From Paragordius varius (Eukaryota; Nematomorpha): a DNA stretch of 64,000 nt. Positions 14,001 to 26,819 of the stretch are shown here, piece by piece. Numbering within the stretch: the stretch's first letter is position 1; every line of letters begins with the position of its first letter. A model generated the notes under the pieces. It worked only from the letters and a program-made list of their open reading frames with translations. It searched no databases and had not been told where the DNA came from. The position numbers were made by a program, and so were the translations under genes. The stretch covers positions 9,052,001 to 9,116,000 of the forward strand of contig OZ176052.1 in assembly GCA_964247055.1 (NCBI GenBank), given 5' to 3'.

Positions 14001-15689
14001 TTGACTTTTTTGTTTTATTTTTAACTTTTATCAATCAAATCGTATGTCATTCATTTATTTTATCGTTTTTAACCTATTTCTATTATTTAGCATATATTTT
14101 AAAACAATATCAACTTTTAATCATTCAGATACCGTGTATCTTTATTAATTTTTTTATTTATAATAAGAATTTAACACCTAATTAAAAAAATACAAGTTTT
14201 CTGGGTTATTATTAACAATTTTTTATTGAAAACATTTAAAAGTTAATAATTGTGTTAAATTGGGAAAAAAATAGTTTGACACAAACAAGTGGAATAAATA
14301 TATAATAAAAAAGAAAATTAGGTTAAAAAATAATAAAATAAATAAATGCAAATATTATGATTAAATTAACACTTAAAAATTATAAAGACCAACTCGAAAT
14401 GTTCAAAGACCAACTGAAGTGCTCAAGGACACTCTTGGAGTGCAAATGGTATATATTCGAAAGTATAGCGCTTTTTGGTTCTTATATTTTCACCAGTTTT
14501 CCATTTATCTTATGTTTTATAGATTGTATCATTAAATTTTTTAAGGGTGATAACATTGTTCAAAAAATATCTATACCACGCGTTAGCTTATTGTTTTCAT
14601 AATTTTGGGTGTAGTTGAGCTGTAGTAAAGCGTCATTAACATAACTAATCTACCCAATTTTTCTCTCATTACTGTCAGCCCTAAACAGGTGAGTGTTAAA
14701 GCTTTTAAGGGTCCTTACAGCAATCATGCTTACCCTAAATGAAAAAAAAGCAAAATTATTGCTATTTATTTTATAGCATTTTAACATATTAGGCTGAAAA
14801 TCCGAGTGCATCGAATGATGAAGGTATAACCGCATTGCATAATGCTATTTGCGCCGGTCACTTAGATATTGTTACTTTTCTCATAGAATTTGGCTGTGAT
14901 ATTAATGCTTCAGATAGTGATGGATGGTATGTTGCTTTAATAAATATATAATAGTCCATGTTCTAAAACCTTTTGTAAAATTTTTATAAAGATAAAATTA
15001 AATTTAGATTTGAAATTTATTATTATTGATTATATGATACGTATTTAATTAGGATTAATTTTATAAATTTTTTATATTAAAGATTCTGCATTAAACTTTG
15101 AATAGTTTTACGCTGCAACGGTTTAAATCTATTTATATTTCTTAACGTCTAAAACTTTCATTAAGATTCATAGTATTGGTAATTGTTTTTATTCCATTTT
15201 ATTTCTATTAAAAATAAGTTAAATGATTGTGGGATAATTTTATACACCTTTTAAAGTTTATTAAATTCCAAATGAATCACTTATTTAATTAACTCGCCTG
15301 TGATAATTCATTGATCATACAGGACACCACTCCACTGTGCCGCCTCATGTAATAATTTAACAATGGTTAAATTGTTGGTACGTAACGGAGCCAGTCCGTA
15401 TGCCACAACTATTTCGGATCAGGAAACACCCTTGCAAAAATGCGATTATTTGCCTCAACATCCATTTATTTTTGGGGAGACGACAAATAATTCACAATAC
15501 CTTTCCCTTAATAATGTTGTTGGAAATGGTAATGGTACCACGAATTTCGAAAAAACTGTCTCCGCTGTTGTGAATGACATACTAAGACTTTTTTCCCAAA
15601 ACACAGATGAACACGGGCAAGGAGATTTGGAACAAAAACTAGAGTTTATTTTGGACAATAAAACGAATACTTGCGCTACATACATTTGT

Positions 15690-15730
<41 letters not shown>

Positions 15731-16471
15731 TAATAATTTATTACTATTAATAAAGAAAGTAACTTTTATCTGTTTTAATTTGCATTATAGTCATACAAAA
15801 CATTATGGGATTTGTTTGGAACGGTCGGGTATATGCTCTATATTCTTATGATGCTGAAAATGAAGATGAGCTTTCTTTTATATGTGGTCAAGAACTTTAT
15901 ATCTTGGCGATCAGCCCTACATTGCATCCAGATAATAAGAATGTTTCATCCCCAACTCACAAACGAGAAAACCAAAATGATTTATTCAAGAATATTAAGA
16001 ACAACATTTTACTTACACAAGATTGGTGGTTAGCTAAAGATTTAAATGGAAACATGGGTTTAGTCCCTAGAAACTACATTGGGGTATTAATTACTTTTTA
16101 TTTGTATATTGAATATCATAATGCTTCCTTAACAAGAGAAAAATAACACCCGATTCCTTTTAATGATTCCAGTGTTGGGAATATACATGTTATTTGCATC
16201 ATCACCACTTTTAAAAATAAAAATTTTAACTAACATACAATAATTTATTTCAATATTTATTTTTCATTGTGATGATTAAAATATTTGCAAAGTTTATTAG
16301 TAATTATTCGGCTCTTTTATCGGTTTTCTCAAATTGTATCAGTTAAAATAGTTATAAGGTTAAAAAAGTTTTATTATAGAAGTTTTCTGGGTGTATACTA
16401 TTAAATATTAATAAATATCAATTTTTATCTTTTTATAGCTTTACAAACGAGTTGTCGGATCACTTTCATAA
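8033..16471 (+). CDS. ASPP: ASPP-family protein (PPP1R13): PP1-binding, ankyrin and SH3 scaffold
   Basis: ASPP proteins bind PP1, p53 relatives and cell-polarity proteins. Exons: 8033-8207, 8900-9178, 9326-9558, 9617-9830, 10117-10373, 10910-11412, 11487-12346, 12434-12829, 13031-13356, 14793-14926, 15323-15690, 15791-16083, 16439-16471; phases close at every junction, giving about 1356 residues. Numbered from 8033: Ser/Thr/Pro-rich start; helix [17 protein letters not shown] (about 237); coiled coil near 380-428 (EALKELYK spliced to [12 protein letters not shown]); [12 protein letters not shown] near 666, matching the family's KKRSSITEPEG; PP1 site RVSF (1054) before [18 protein letters not shown]; ankyrin repeats ([16 protein letters not shown], then [12 protein letters not shown]); SH3 from 1262 ([17 protein letters not shown] ... 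WWLAKD ... GLVPRNYIG), ending [11 protein letters not shown] like the family's LGLYPRIKPRQRSLA. The linker after the ankyrins and one SH3 loop are enlarged. The start is unsettled: the frame is open back to 7982 without an ATG, and no RA domain was found. AATAAA lies at 16795. Confidence 0.93.
13357..14792 (+). other. Large ASPP intron (1436 bp)
   Basis: The donor follows ...SSANK (AATAAA|GTATTTG) and the acceptor CATATTAG precedes [11 protein letters not shown]. The join reproduces the family order DLV...DPSLPNDEGIT, so the boundary is well supported. The intron holds no recognised element. Its open frames (13946-14185, 14357-14602) have random AT-type composition. Confidence 0.85.
15692..15722. 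repeat. (TA)n microsatellite at an ASPP donor site
   Basis: The run of TA dinucleotides starts immediately inside the donor GTATATAT of the 100-bp intron 15691-15790. It can vary in length without touching coding sequence. Confidence 0.9.
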
Positions 16472-19400
16472 AACCGACCCATTCAACAGAAATTAGAAGA
16501 TTTATATAATTTATTTGGTTAAAAAGTACTCATTGCCATACAATTACAAAACTACTTTCATTTACAGAATAGTTACTCAAGCAGAATTTGATTGCATTTA
16601 ATAATTATAGCATTTTTTTATTTCTTATATCAAATTTTTTACATCGCTATATTTATGATCGTTTTATACACCAAAACTACATTATATTTTTATCTAAAAA
16701 ATATAAATAATTATAGATGATAAACCAATATACCTATGTATTTTATAGCAAAATTAGTTTATATTAACCTTTTTATATTATCACTTAAGATGGTAATAAA
16801 TGATTTACGGATGCATTTTTTGTTTTTGCCGTTTTTTGGTTACATAAAAACAACGTTAAAAGTATATAAGATGGAAAAAAATTCCTAAAAAGTGGTAATA
16901 ACTTGTATGTTTTCGTAATTTTTGACATTTCTATTTTGGTGGCAAAAAAGCTTATGGTGTAGAGAGCAGCATTTATATTATTTATGTAGATAATGGGATT
17001 TCCCAGAAAACTTTTTAAGTATAGTTGTATTACAGCCTAATCAATTAAAAATAACTTGTTTATTGTAAAAGTTTTGTTTCACCTTTTATTAACAATGTTT
17101 TATCTTTCTCTTGTGCTTTTTACGGACTCTAAATTCAGGAGAAAAAAGGTGTAAATAACCAAATAATATAAAATTTCTTACAATAACATGTCCATTTTGG
17201 AATTAGGATCAAAAATATGATTTCTCAAAACAATTAAAAAATTTATTTCGATACACTTTTATATAATTGATTTAAAATAACCAAAGTAAATAATCATTAA
17301 ATTAATTATCGTCTGCTTTTAATTGTGGCATCTTTTTTAGTCTGATAAATAATTCTAATTTATTACACTTAATTCGAATTGAAGGTTTATGATAAATATA
17401 TTTTTTTTAATTTCTATATTTAATTTCAGACCTAATTAGCATATTTATATAGACCATCAGTTTTATCAAACTATTTAAGTTCATTTCGTATGGATATATG
17501 GAAAATAAAAAATTTTAACCTTTATGCATAATCTAAAAGTTTTGAAATATTTTCAAAGTTGCCTTTGCAAAAATTTTTTCCCCTGGCTATTTTCACGTTT
17601 TAATATTTTTAGTACAAACCTTAATTTTATGTTAAAACAATATAACTTTTCATCAATTATGTCTAAAAGTTTTAAATATAATAAATGATAAACGTACAAT
17701 TTCTTTTGAGATCAACTCGTTAATGTATTACTTATATATTAGAAATATCCTGAAGTGAAAATTCTATTTTTAGTTATTAAATCATTTTCAACATATCGAA
17801 ATGTTGGAAGCAATTAAATTAAAACTAGTGATAATAAATTTGAACGTTACAGTAGTTTATGTCTATAATACAGGTTTTATTATATGAATTTATCTTAAGG
17901 TAAATTCTTCTATAAATGGTTAATTTATGTGTCGACATTGGGTTCAGAATATTAATAACCTAATTGATGTGACAATCGGTAATTTTATTTGATCATATAT
18001 TTAAAATTTTTGTTTATTAATGTTGTCACAAAATCCCTAAATATAATTTGAACGTGCTATATATTTTAGTTTCGATACCATATTTAGAATATAAACAATT
18101 TTTTTACAAATACCAATAAATAATAATCGATACTTTAATAAATATATTTAAAATATGGAAATATTGGCATGAAACCGAAAACACTAAGTTTTGGTTAGAT
18201 ATTCCTGGCTGAACAGTCTCGCTTGACCAATAATTTCAACGTGCTTATAATTATTTTTTGTACATATCTTCTGAAACTAATCGAAATTATATCTTTATAA
18301 TGCGATTTGAATTGCCCCCATTTATATATTATAAAAATTTATTTATTAGCGGTTTTAATTGATAATATTTGACGGTTTATGAAACATTGAGATTTAGAAA
18401 ATTATATGTTACATAATAATTACGAAAAGAGTTTTACCGGTTTCGTTTTTATAAGTGCAAGGGGGCCCGCTTAATATCATAATTAATTAAGTTGTTACTG
18501 AAAGTAAACGTAAGGCAAAAAAATTATTTCAATGTGTTATCTGTTCGCAATTCGTTAATTTGACAATAATAATAAGTGCAACTATTTGAAAACCCCTTAA
18601 AATTATTATGTTTACACAATTCAAATTATATTTTTGTTGATGCTCTAATCTACCTTATCTGATTCGGTATATTATGTATATTTAATTTTTTAATCTCTTT
18701 TTTGCCTTTATTGTGGGTATGGTTGTAAGGTTAATTATGAACCACTTCAATTGCCCTTATGTTACAAATGTTAGTTCTTTATTAACCCGATTGTGTGAAA
18801 AAATACAGATTCGCATTATCTATTTAATTATATATTAAAATCTATTTTCACTTTCAATTGCTATTCAGTTTTTCTAATAATTATATAATATTTAATTATT
18901 CTACGGATATATGTGAAAAAATAAAAAAAAAATTATATTTAAATGTTTTCAACTGTTTTGGCTCTGTATGATGGATTTAAAACACCTACAATTTGGGAAG
19001 GTGAATATCACTTTGAACGATTAAAATATTAGGGCGTAATTTAAAAATCTTTCAACCACAAAACGAGTAGATATTAATATTTTCACCATTGGAATTGAAA
19101 TGATTTCGAAACCGCGACATATATAAGGCTAGTTATGGCAAATTGGACAAATTCGGTTCCTTAGGAATAAATCACTATAAATCTAAGGGTATCACATTAG
19201 CATATTTGTATTAGGACTATTTATATTAACTTGATGCTTTAAATGTAAATATAATATCTTTCTGATTTTCAATTAAGTTAGAAACTAATATTTTATATTT
19301 TTAAGTGTTATAAAAACATATTTTTAAATCAATCACGTAAATTAAAATAGTGTTTTTAGTTAACTTCACATTCACTCTTTAAAGTATTTTAAATTTTGAT

Positions 19401-22400
19401 TTATGATTTTAAATTTATTTGCTAGCTTTCCTCATTATTAATTTTGTTTGTCAGAAAAAATATTTCAGGCTCCGACAAAATCTATGAAATTAACGATAAT
19501 AAATATAACTAAAATTGTTTTTGATAAAAAAATTTTTAAATTTTTCCTACATTTAAAAAAGAACTGATAATAAAATAAAAAATATCATCCCTCTTCACTT
19601 ATTAATAGTGTGTGACAACATCAGTGGTATTGCAAGAAAAATTAATTAAATCAATTTTCGGACACTCTTTATAAATGTGCTATTTTATGGATAAGAGAAA
19701 GCTAACACAATTGTGTTTCTACTTTCCTTTTTTAATAACTCTCCTCCAATAAATTAATTTATATAACTTTCTGTTTTTAAAGCTAACCTAAAACATAGTT
19801 TTTGTCATGGTTTGGATTTAGATCCAAAAACACCATAAATTTTATATATTTATTAGCTTAGGTTACTGTTTTAATTTAAATTTTATTTCATTGGAGTTTT
19901 GTTTTAACAACGCAAATTCCAATCAAAAGCACACATATTTTGCATATAAAACAAAAAGTATTAATAAATAACATTCTCAAACAACCACATAACAATCTAT
20001 GTGTTAGAATTAACTATTGGCCTTAATTAAATACTAAAAAAAGAACCACCAAAAAATGTCCAAGTTGTTGAAATGATAGGAGGAGAAAATTTTATTGGTT
20101 TAAGTTATTAAGTTAGAAATGACAATACATAGTTATTATTTTTGATGAACATTAAAAAGATGACAACACTTTTTTCAATTGATTAAGTATGAGGAATTTT
20201 TGGCCATTTTTTTTTACTTTTTTTGCCAAGTTATTATTATTTAGTATAGTTAATAAATATTGTTTTGTCCGAGTTAAAATTATGAAGCCTTGTTCAATAA
20301 ACGCTTGTAATTAAATTTTATATGTTAGGTTTTTTTTCTCGCTTTTGTAACTCATCTATCTATCTACGAACCTACAGAATTGGCGCTGATTGATTGAGTA
20401 ACAAGAAGTATTTTTTTAATTAATTTTTTGCTTTTTATTTAATAATTTTAACCTTGCGATTTAATTTTTGCGTTTAACTGTTTTAATCTATAAAAGACAG
20501 CACTGAAAGTTGTTATATAGCGCATGTATAAAAAAATATATATTGGTGTTATGGCTAAATGTAAAACATGAAATTTAATTTTGAAAAAAATATAAATCAA
20601 CCCATACATTTTAGTATATGATTAAATATTTGTCTATATTTTATTGATTAACTTAGTTTAACCGATTCTAATTAAGTTTATATTCAGTTCCGTGGCTAAA
20701 TGAATCATCCACAATACGCACGGTATGATCAGAGCGAAAGATTTAATCTAATGACCATCGCCTGCGAATATCAAAAAAGCCGCTCTCTTAAAAAATACAA
20801 CTCAGAAAGGCGAAACTCATGAAAAAAATAAAAAGCATAGGACTAAAAAGTTATGGGCCTCTTTGCTTTAAAGTTCATGGTATTTGTATCTTCACGCACC
20901 TCTCAGTTTTGCATTTTCATTCTAATGTTGTTTAAGTTGTGTTGTTAAATTTTTAACCACATGTTCAAAATCCCGAAATCATATTAATATAGCGTAGATT
21001 TCGTAAAAAAGGATCAAAATGGACCCATGCGAATAAAATGCTTTTCTTTTATTTGACATTTCCATCAGCAGCTTACCAAAAAGGAAACTTTTTCGAATAC
21101 CGAGTTTTTTTTAAATCGATCGCAAATTTTATAATTTAATTGAACGCCATCGCGTTTAGGCACCGGGTTTATAAATGGGTTTGACAGAGATTACTAAAAA
21201 TAATATAATGCTAATAATTTTTACATTTGATATTTCAATTCAAAATTTTGTATTTATTAGATTAGAATGACGTTAAAAACTGCGTTATTTAACATGTTAT
21301 AAAAACATCGGCTATTAGATATATCTCGGTTAAAAGCCCTTATCTCAAAGTCATAAAGGGACAATACAAAATTATAAATTGTCCATATAATATTTTAGAA
21401 ATTTAATTTTGATTTTAACAAATAATTTTAAAATTGAACGGTATATTGGTTGAATTTTAAATATTCTATTTAATGTTTGATTAAGCATAATAAAAGTAAT
21501 GTTGAACCCTTATATATTTAATGGAGGGTTAAAATAAAAAAATTCTAAAAATCTGTTTGAAATTTAATTTAAATAAATATTATGAATTATGTTGGCTTCA
21601 AACGGATAAATATTAAAAATAATTGACAGTTAAAGTTGAAATCCGCTCTAACGGTAGAATAGAGGAAAGCTATGAGGAATTGAAAAATTTTAATTAATAT
21701 TTTCAAATATATTTTAAATTATTTTTTGAATAAATTTTATTTATGAAATTCGCATTTATCCAAAAAACAACGACTTATAAATTATCATTTTAGGTATACT
21801 ATTTGAAAAGGGGGAGAGATTGTAATTTAAAAATTGATACAAACTTAAATATTTCATATTCAATTTCACATTCAATTTAAATTTACTACTTGCTAGTTTG
21901 CATTTTAATCCACACAAAATATTAATTTTTATCATGATTCCTCGTATACTTTAGGGATTTAAATTTTGGTTCCAAAAAATAATTATTATTTTTATTTTAA
22001 TTTAAATCTTAATTTACACTTTCCCTTGCTCTAAATTTATTTAAAATTTTATAATTATTATTATTATTTTTATTATCACAAACGAATCCCTAATTTTTAT
22101 GGTAAATGTCTTCAAATCTTAATTCATTTTAGCGTTTTATAGGGGCTTTATTTAGCCCTTAAAACTAAGAGAGGAAATCATAAAAATAAATCACAACCAA
22201 TCAATATCCTTAATTTAAAAAAGTAATTATACCCCATAATCAAAAAAACTTAGCAAACTACAGCTTTTTCAATCTGTCAAATAAGAGACCATATATTTTA
22301 AATATTGCGTGAAAAAGTCTCAAAATTTTAATCTAAATAAAAATAGATGGTTTTATTGGATTAAGTTTTAAACATTATATGGATACATTCATGTACATCC

Positions 22401-25400
22401 GTTGATACTTAAAACTTATCAGCGATTTAGCGGGAAAACACGAAAATATATATGCCAAATTGTTACAAAGTTTAAAGCCAGAATAAATATTTTTTCGTAA
22501 GATACTGTGCACAAAACAATAAAATATTGTGACACCTATCTAAAATTTGATATATTAAGAATATTTATTTGACTAAAAAAATTGATAAACTTATCATCAC
22601 CGATTAATTATCGTATGAGAGCTAGTAAAAAAACCTTAAGAAAATTTCAAAAATTAAAATGTTATAATAAATAAAAATTATCATAATATTCCAATTTAAT
22701 TGCTGTGTCATTTGGCACAGAAAATGTTAATAAAAAATACTAAATATTTCAAATGTCAAAAGTATTTGCAGAGTTTTTAATCTAAGCTATATAATGTAAG
22801 TGGTTAACTAAATTCTATTACATTTTAAATGGATTAAAATTAAATTATAATATTTTTCAAAACCCTATGGTGGTATTTTTAAAGATTTCTAACCATGAGT
22901 TCACAATATTTTATGTTGCCCGCGCACCATATAACTTTTAATGTTGTGTTTATATTTCTTGCCAAAAAACTGAATAACATGTATATCAATTTAATATTAA
23001 TCTTACTAAAGAATTTTAAATTTTATTACACCTTTTGACTCATCATGTTCACGAAAGAGGCCTTGTGAACTTTCTGGTTTAGCTTTAAATGATCCAAACA
23101 AACATGAAATTAATAATACAAACTAACAGTGATGTTGTGATACTATATAGATTTTATAATATAAAAGTTCGAATAATTTTAGTAGAATTTGAATGCAATA
23201 ACATCTTTTTATATTCTAAAAAATTATCTTTTTCGTAGATATCTTTTATATCATTATCCGTTTGATTAAAACAACTTTAAACTTATGCAGTTGTTCAAAA
23301 TCGTAAGCTTTACTACACACATTTTAAACTAACTTTTTTTCGTTTAACTAAATCTAATCTTTTTCACTCGTATTTGATTTGGAGATTATTAAACCACAAT
23401 TTTTTTGAAAAAAACTAGCCAGAAACAAAATTAAATTAATATTAGATAGCGAGGAAAAAAATATGAACTTTTTTTAGCAACAAATGCAAGTTTTTTTTAA
23501 TTTCTTCAATTCCAAATTATAATATTTTTTATAATAAAAAACTAAAAATTCTACATTTTTCGTAATTTGGTAAATCGGAAATTTTCATAAAACTTCCCCA
23601 CCAGCAGTATCCAGGTCTAAAATATTATCACACTAAATATTAGTCCGAATAGAATATAGCCAGAATTCGATGGGTTATATAGTCAACCTTTGTACAATAA
23701 GCGTATTAATTTGGAATAATGCATGCAAAATTATTATTGACGACATATAACAAAAAAACTTCGTTTTTGGTGACAAAATCAGTCTAAAGTTTATTTATAA
23801 CAAAAAACGAAGCTAAAAAATTAAAATTATTCCGACAAAATGTAAAGACAAGGGAGACATTATTTTTTAAAAAAACAGCCATACTTTTTCAAACCTATAT
23901 TTTTCCTGAGTTAACTATATAATTACAATCACAAAATATATAATTGAGTGTGTTACTACTACATCTCTATTCACTGTTTTGTAGCCCAAAATTATAAGTT
24001 ATATAAAAATCAAGGTAAAAAAATATTTGTGTTTTAGTGTTTGAATTTTGCCTGTATATTTTATATTTGACTGTAAAATTTTTATATATTTGTCGGTTTT
24101 ATGAGCTTATTTATGATATAAAATATATGATTTAGGACGCACTATTTACATTAATAAACAAATATTCTCTTCTATCAGTCAAAAACTTATTTTCCTTACA
24201 CATTAGTTCGAATAATAATATAAATAGGGGAAAACGCGTCAGCAATATTTAATATGCTGATATTTTCATAAAAAAATTCGCAAAATATTAAGTTGCATCA
24301 TAGGGACAGTGTATAATAAATCCATCCAAGATTCATATAAACATTTTCCATACAAATCGACGCAGAAAAGACTTGTATCTTACCAATTTTTTAATTTAGA
24401 GGTTACTAAAAATTGTTTAAATATTCTGTCACAACTTAAGTTCTCCATACCAAATTTCGGGTTCAATTTTTAAAATTTAAGCTTATTTCCACCTCGAATT
24501 GTATAGATAAAATATTAATAAATGTTAGCGGTTTTAAATTCCATGTTGATTTCCAAATTAAAAATTATCTAAAAACTCCCTTTTTACATAAAGCGTATAT
24601 CATTTTTTAACTGGGTTGTATTGAATATATATAGTAATTTGATAGTTTAAATATAAAAATTAAATTTTTTTACCGCATAATTGAAAGTTTTTTGGTTTTG
24701 ACCAAATAAATATTTTGCATCAAATTACCTAAATGATTCATATTAACAAACATATTTTGCTGACACGTCCCCCTAATGTGTTAATTTTAATTCTACCTAA
24801 TGTCCGAAAAAATTGAATTTTTCGATTTTGGCTTATAGAAGAAAAACTGAATTAACAGTTTTTATGGTATTTTAACCCCATTTTTTATATCGATGAATAT
24901 TCTAATTATAAGATTTACTTTATACCACTATTCACGCTGCTCATAAAAATAAATGATCACGGTTAACCCAATTTTATACAAAAAAAAAGTTTATGCTACA
25001 AGTTTTTATGTTGAAGGCATCTAAACCAATTGGGACCATTATATTATTTTAAGTATTTTTTAACGGTTTACAGTAAATTAACACTTTAGATACATCATAT
25101 CTTTCCAAAAGCTTAGCTTTATTTGTTTTGTAATTAGCCAAGCCACCAAAACAAACCAACACATAAAAGAAGATGTTATTAATAAATATCTCATAAAAAA
25201 TATTTATATTCTTTATATTTTTGAACTTTTTAAACCTTTTACTCTATCTATCTTTCTCATGATGTTTTTTTAGTATATATTTACTTACTTTTTACACTTT
25301 TTTGATTCAATTTCTTTATTTTTTGAGTTACCAAACACACATAGTTATAACATAATTAATAGTTTACAAATTATTGAACTTTCTCGGAATTTCCCCAGGT

Positions 25401-26819
25401 ATGTTTCTCGTTAAATATATTATAATTTTATATTATCTTAATTTGGTGGCATATTTATTTTACAATACCATTCATTATTACATAATATAAAATTAATAAC
25501 GTGTGTATAACATTTATTCAAAATATTGTATATATCTGTAATGAGAAAATTATTTTATTATTCGATGTACAAAATGGGCATTTCTCATAATTCGTCGTTT
25601 TCAGAAATTTTCATCATGAATTATGGTATGAATTCATATGAAGTTTGATTCTTTGTTAAATATATGTTTTTACAGATTTCCCATATATATATATATATAT
25701 TATTGCCCTGTTATAAAACTCATCTAATAAGCATCATAAAAATAAATGATGATTGGAATTTAAGAGGGTTTTCATGTGCGAAAGCAAAATTATTTAGGTC
25801 TAATTGTTTGAATTACGTATTGGGTCCACCGAACCCCACATTCCATATTTTTCAAATAAATTCATTAATATACAAAAATAATCCATAAAAACTTTAAAAG
25901 GATTACTATTTTAAAATTACAAGCGTGTTGGAAAAATTTTAGGCCGAAATCTAACATTTTCTCTTGAAACAAAAATAAATAAATAATTTTAATTTGTCCA
26001 AATTTAAATTAAATCAAATAAATATTATTTTTATGGGATATTTTAACGAAGATGGCCCTTTCGTTCATTATAATATCAATTTAGAGAAAATATTTAAATA
26101 CTTTAGCAATAATATTTTTTAGATCGCTTTCAAAAAAAGCTATTTATTATCATTTAACTTTAAATACTTATAATTTACCACTTTTCATTGTGCCTTATCT
26201 TTCAAATAATGTCGCAAAGATTAGTTAAAAGAGTAGACGTTGAACGTATCTGATTTATTTTTAACCCTATTTAGAGACTTTTTATAATATAACTTTTTTT
26301 TAATAAATTTATGTATAAATATATACTATAGTTTAAGAGAGTATAAATTGAATTGAATTGAATTATAATTATAGCGGTAACACCCGCTTTTTAATATATA
26401 TTACAGTTTCTGATATCTATTTCTTTCATTATTATTTTTAAAAAGCCAGTGCTTATCATTGGATGGTTATATTTTTTATACACGGAGAGGAATTAATTGC
26501 AAACTTTGAGACATTATTAATTTATGTTTCGTGTTAAATTTTTGTTAACATTTAAATTAAAGTATATGTATTTATCCTTACTTAACGTCGCTGAATAGTG
26601 AAGGGCAATGACAGGCCGCCCCTATGTTACTTAATTTTTAATGCCAAAAAATAGTTTTACTGTTAGATTACACGACAAACGATTATACTAATCCACAAAA
26701 AATGGAATTTATTTTTATGTTGGATAAAAGAGGGAAATATAGTTAAGAAATTATATTAATTTAGTTTAAAGTATTTAAAAAGGTTGTATATAGATACAAT
26801 ACCCGGATCGATTAAAAAG
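16472..26819. other. About 10 kb of AT-rich DNA without a recognised gene
   Basis: I read both strands and saw no exon with family similarity, no tRNA or rRNA, and no complete transposon. Slightly GC-richer patches occur near 20690-20830 and 26590-26640 (GACAGGCCGCCCCTATG). They may be worn transposon ends but could not be assigned. The 3' UTR of ASPP occupies the first few hundred bases. Confidence 0.5.
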
